A stretch of DNA of 64,000 nucleotides, from contig NZ_AP021879.1 of assembly GCF_009689005.1 (NCBI RefSeq), positions 1,364,001 through 1,428,000 on the forward strand, written 5' to 3'. Positions within the stretch are counted from its first letter, which is position 1. Each line of letters starts with the position of its first letter. The notes beneath the pieces are model-generated. The model did not search any database. It was not told the DNA's origin and saw only the letters and a program-made list of their open reading frames with translations. Made by a program: the position numbers and the translations under genes. Positions 61,551 through 64,000 of the stretch are shown here, one piece after another. This stretch comes from Desulfosarcina ovata subsp. ovata. Its GTDB lineage: Bacteria > Desulfobacterota > Desulfobacteria > Desulfobacterales > Desulfosarcinaceae.

Positions 61551-61693
61551 CCTGGTTATCTACTTCGCTAAAGTGATTATGACCTAACCATCTGAAGATA
61601 TGAAGGTTTGAGCCCAAAACGGTTGTTCTCTATAAATTGCCTGTATTTTCAACTGTATAACCCAATATCACTTTAGCTTTATGGATAACCAGG
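61551..61693. mobile_element. 143-bp MITE with IS1595-type ends and 8-bp duplication
   Basis: The element begins CCTGGTTATC (61551-61560) and ends GATAACCAGG (61684-61693). The inverted similarity extends to about 27 bp (GCTAAAGTGAT with ATCACTTTAGC). TAAAAGGA is duplicated at 61543-61550 and 61694-61701. The right arm matches the terminus of the IS1595 element 58 bp away at about 21 of 28 positions, sharing GGTTATCC, TAAAG and AAGTGA. It has no open frame, so it is a non-autonomous derivative probably moved by an IS1595 transposase. Confidence 0.88.
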
Positions 61694-61751
61694 TAAAAGG
61701 ATATTCATTTACAAACAGCCCAAGTCCATATGCCCGACATTAAAACTGGAA

Positions 61752-62830
61752 TCCGGTTATCCGTAAAGGCCAAGTGACAATTTTTTCTCAGCAAAGTACC
61801 CATCAAGCAGGATGTCTTCAAGAGTACTCTTTGCTGTCACCACGGCCTGTTGAATGATACGCATGAATTTTTTACCAATGTTGGCGGATTTTCTCCGATT
61901 GAATCGAAAAACATACTCGTCCAGATAATTCTGTAGATAGCGAGGTTCAAACCGGCACTGATGGGTACTGCGAATCAATCGTTTGACCAAGGTGGCGACC
62001 AAATGAACACCGTACAACACACTATCTTTGTCAGACGTTTTGGTTAGGTTCCGTTCAACATGCGTATAACGCTCTTTGTCAATAGACTGGTATGAACGCC
62101 AGGCATCGGTAACGATGGTGCTGCCCGGTTCGATATTTGACTCGATGAATGTAGTCAGTGACATACTCGAACAATCCGGGATGACCTTTAGACGGATACG
62201 GCCAATCACCCTTTTCTGGTCATCCCTTTCTACAGCGGCGATCACGGTGGTTTTGCTTTCTGCACCGCGCCCCCGTTTGCCGGATGCTTTGCCGCCGATG
62301 TAGAACTCATCGACTTCAACCCGTCCGGATAGCTTCTCCCGGTCTTTCCGGATGGTGCAACGCCTGAGTTTTTGTAGCCATGACCAAGCAGTACCGTAAC
62401 TACCAAGGCCAAGAAGTTCTTGCAGATCGACAGCGTTCAGCCCGGACTTTCGGGTGGTGAACCACCACATGGCCTTGAACCAGTACGTAAGGGGCTTTTT
62501 TGAACTATCCATAATCGTACCGGCTGTAAGCGAGTGCTGGTGTTCACACCGGGTGCAGATATAAATGTGTTTAGCGCTGATCCAGTATTTTGTATGGCCA
62601 CATAATTTGCAACTGAATCCATCAGGCCAGATGGTTTGTAAAAGGTAATCGTAGCATTTTTCGATATCTGAAAAGCGCTTATCAAACTCGATTTCGGATT
62701 TTGGGAAGTCTTCCCTTATGATGAATGTGTTCATTTGGCCTCCTTTTGTTATTTGTTGAGGCCATTATACCAGGGGGGTGTGACAGATACGGTCACACCC
62801 TGAACAACTTGGGCTTTCCAGATAACCGGA
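61752..62830. mobile_element. IS1595-family insertion sequence, 1079 bp, AACTGGAA duplication
   Basis: The ends TCCGGTTATC (61752-61761) and GATAACCGGA (62821-62830) are inverted repeats that continue imperfectly to about 25 bp. AACTGGAA flanks at 61744-61751 and 62831-62838, the 8-bp duplication usual for IS1595. It has landed at the 3' part of a decayed M24 peptidase gene. Confidence 0.9.
61757..62734 (-). CDS. IS1595-family transposase
   Basis: The 325-aa protein has an N-terminal zinc ribbon (GFSCKLCGHTKYWISAKHIYICTRCEHQHSLTAGTIM) and the ISXO2-like DDE core: GRVEVDEFYIGGKASGKRGRGAESKTTVIAAVE (first Asp), PGSTIVTDAWRSYQSI (second) and the LDEYVFRFNRRKSANIG end with the asparagine/glutamate region. 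Intact. The stop lies at the left inverted repeat. Confidence 0.94.
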   Translation of the reverse strand: MNTFIIREDFPKSEIEFDKRFSDIEKCYDYLLQTIWPDGFSCKLCGHTKYWISAKHIYICTRCEHQHSLTAGTIMDSSKKPLTYWFKAMWWFTTRKSGLNAVDLQELLGLGSYGTAWSWLQKLRRCTIRKDREKLSGRVEVDEFYIGGKASGKRGRGAESKTTVIAAVERDDQKRVIGRIRLKVIPDCSSMSLTTFIESNIEPGSTIVTDAWRSYQSIDKERYTHVERNLTKTSDKDSVLYGVHLVATLVKRLIRSTHQCRFEPRYLQNYLDEYVFRFNRRKSANIGKKFMRIIQQAVVTAKSTLEDILLDGYFAEKKLSLGLYG

Positions 62831-62838
62831 AACTGGAA

Positions 62839-63290
62839 TTTGGCGGACACCCCATAAAGTTGTCGGCAAGACCATTCTTTGTGACCACATCGGCAGCCTT
62901 GCGCACGACGTCACCAATTCGTACGGTATTCTGCTTTGCATTTTCTTTGAATACTTCCATAAATTCATAGGCGACATCGTACGCCCGCTTTAGTTCGGGA
63001 CTTGGAGACTTAAAAAAATAGGTTCTGTCTGTAATCGGCCATCAGCTTAAATATATTCGACAGTGAAGACGCCTCTCTGACATCAGTTACCCATGAATCA
63101 GACTGCGCTCTTTCAAAACTGAGGACCACCCATAAGACAGGATCTTTTTCAATCGGTATCACCATTATCTGATGCTGAGCGCTCCCCGAAAAATAATACT
63201 GGTTAATCGGATCGATAAGGATAAAATATCGATCCGTTCCGTGTCCATAAGATTTTGAAGTTTCTCTATTCGTCTGCGCATACGCTCCAT
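62839..63290 (-). pseudogene. Decayed M24 (Xaa-Pro aminopeptidase-like) peptidase
   Basis: From ATG 63290, MERMRRRIEKLQNLMDTERID starts a creatinase-type N-terminal domain. A frameshift then moves to YFILIDPINQYYFSGSAQHQ and VLWVVLSFERAQSDSWVTDVREASSL. After a stop and a deletion, the catalytic-domain segment DRTYFFKSPSPELKRAYDVAYEFMEVF and IGDVVRKAADVVTKNGLADNFMG follows, close to the IS1595 insertion. The metal-binding residues and the C-terminal third are missing. It is clearly non-functional. Confidence 0.75.
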
Positions 63291-63399
63291 CTTCTATTGA
63301 TGTTCAGCATTTCTAACCCCAGGTCAGTATCAAATTGTCAGCTCTCGCCTCTTTCCTCACACCACCTCAATCCGAAGGGAATAAATTTTATGTCTACCA

Positions 63400-64000
63400 T
63401 TAATTGTCCCCTTTTTCTGTCGTTTTTGGATTGAAATGCATTTCTTCAAGAATTGATTTTCTTAACTTTCCACTCGCTGTTAGGGGTAGTGAATCTATGA
63501 ATTCGATATGTTTTGGAACTTTGTATTTAGCTACTTTTTCATTTAGAAAGTTGATAATATCTTCTTTTGTAGGTGTTTCTCCTTCACGACAAACGATATA
63601 AGCTTTCCCCGTCTCACCCCAGGTTTCATCCGGCACTCCGATAATCGCTACATTCTCGATCTTAGGATGGCCTAATAGAATTCTCTCCACTTCCGCAGGA
63701 TATACGTTTTCCCCACCACTCCTGTACATATTTTTTATACGATCAACCATATATAAAAAACCTTCCTCGTCAGTGTATCCCTGATCGCCAGTGTGAAGCA
63801 CACCATCAACAATCGTATTTTTTGTCTCTTCGGGCGCATCCCAGTAGCAACTCATAACGTTCGGACCTGTTGCCACTATCTCACCGACCTCAAAAGGAGC
63901 GAGTTTTTCCCCCTTTTCGTTTTGTATCCATACTTCGCTGAAAAAATTTGGAAGCCCACATGAGTCCTGTTTTCTTCTTAAAGCATCTTTCGGCATCAAG
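63400..64000 (-). CDS. AMP-forming acyl-CoA synthetase, C-terminal part (runs off right edge)
   Basis: The open frame continues to the window end. It reads GEIVATGPNVMSCYWDAPEET, VLHTGDQGYTDEEGFLYMVDRIKNMYRSGGENVYPAEVERILLGHPKIENVAIIGVPDETWGE and LTASGKLRKSILEEM. These are the A8 hinge, the A9/A10 motifs and the catalytic lysine of the adenylate-forming family (FadD-like acyl-CoA ligases). It would activate a fatty or aromatic acid with ATP and CoA. The N-terminal two thirds are outside the window. Confidence 0.9.
   Translation of the reverse strand, partial: LMPKDALRRKQDSCGLPNFFSEVWIQNEKGEKLAPFEVGEIVATGPNVMSCYWDAPEETKNTIVDGVLHTGDQGYTDEEGFLYMVDRIKNMYRSGGENVYPAEVERILLGHPKIENVAIIGVPDETWGETGKAYIVCREGETPTKEDIINFLNEKVAKYKVPKHIEFIDSLPLTASGKLRKSILEEMHFNPKTTEKGDN

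Overview
The window looks like an accessory-rich stretch of a mesophilic anaerobic deltaproteobacterium, probably a sulfate reducer of the Desulfobacteraceae/Desulfosarcina type. This is inferred from a complete rnfCDGEAB cluster, an ADP-forming acyl-CoA synthetase pair, thiolase/SDR/acyl-CoA ligase genes and the style of the insertion sequences. Base composition and codon style shift repeatedly, and at least ten mobile elements are present, so this is a mosaic rather than one locus. Region 1 (1-6.7 kb) is a small integrated island: DarTG (DNA ADP-ribosylation toxin and macrodomain antitoxin, cut by the left edge), an AbiEi/AbiEii pair with an operator array, two related double-HTH regulators on either side of abiE (one truncated), an excisionase-like HTH and a tyrosine integrase. 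It ends at a 3' fragment of tRNA-Glu that fits an attachment-site remnant. Region 2 (7.2-10.6 kb) is IS debris: an IS3 fragment and an ISNCY-type transposase split by an IS701-type element. Region 3 (10.8-18.9 kb) is the most interesting locus: a translationally coupled operon encoding a metallophosphoesterase, a helical GASH-type protein, two P-loop GTPases and a GAP1-type protein. It matches the GTPase-centred conflict systems known from comparative genomics. Its likely effector, the phosphoesterase, is cut by an IS4 element flanked by a perfect 10-bp target duplication. Region 4 (19-26.7 kb) is plasmid/ICE-like: a serine-recombinase fragment, a ParB-like protein, an ArdC-type antirestriction protein, a RadC-type JAB protein, a two-OB-fold SSB, an Erf-like protein and an Fe-S PD-(D/E)XK nuclease. 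Four of these genes carry leader hairpins of the same design, and a near-perfect palindrome with nearby TCGGAC repeats lies upstream of parB. Region 5 (27-41.6 kb) is closest to core chromosome: a two-domain HU protein, an htpG tail remnant, dodecin, a pyridine nucleotide-disulfide oxidoreductase split by an IS1634-type element, a universal stress protein, the Rnf complex (ferredoxin:NAD+ ion pump) and panBCD (pantothenate synthesis). Region 6 (41-46.2 kb): a TetR regulator and the ADP-forming acyl-CoA synthetase subunits, separated by a group II intron inserted in the shared control region. Region 7 (46.4-54.6 kb) holds an IS21 element with a passenger gene and a TniA/ExeA-type transposition module interrupted by an IS1380 element. 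Region 8 (54.9-64 kb): thiolase, SDR, sirtuin, epimerase, DUF4037, a DUF4258/YgiT fusion, a thioesterase, an IS1595 element beside a matching 143-bp MITE, a decayed M24 peptidase and the C-terminal part of an AMP-forming acyl-CoA ligase at the right edge. Six transposition events (five IS and the MITE) could be delimited to the base by inverted repeats plus target duplications. In three of these cases, removing the element restores the interrupted reading frame exactly.
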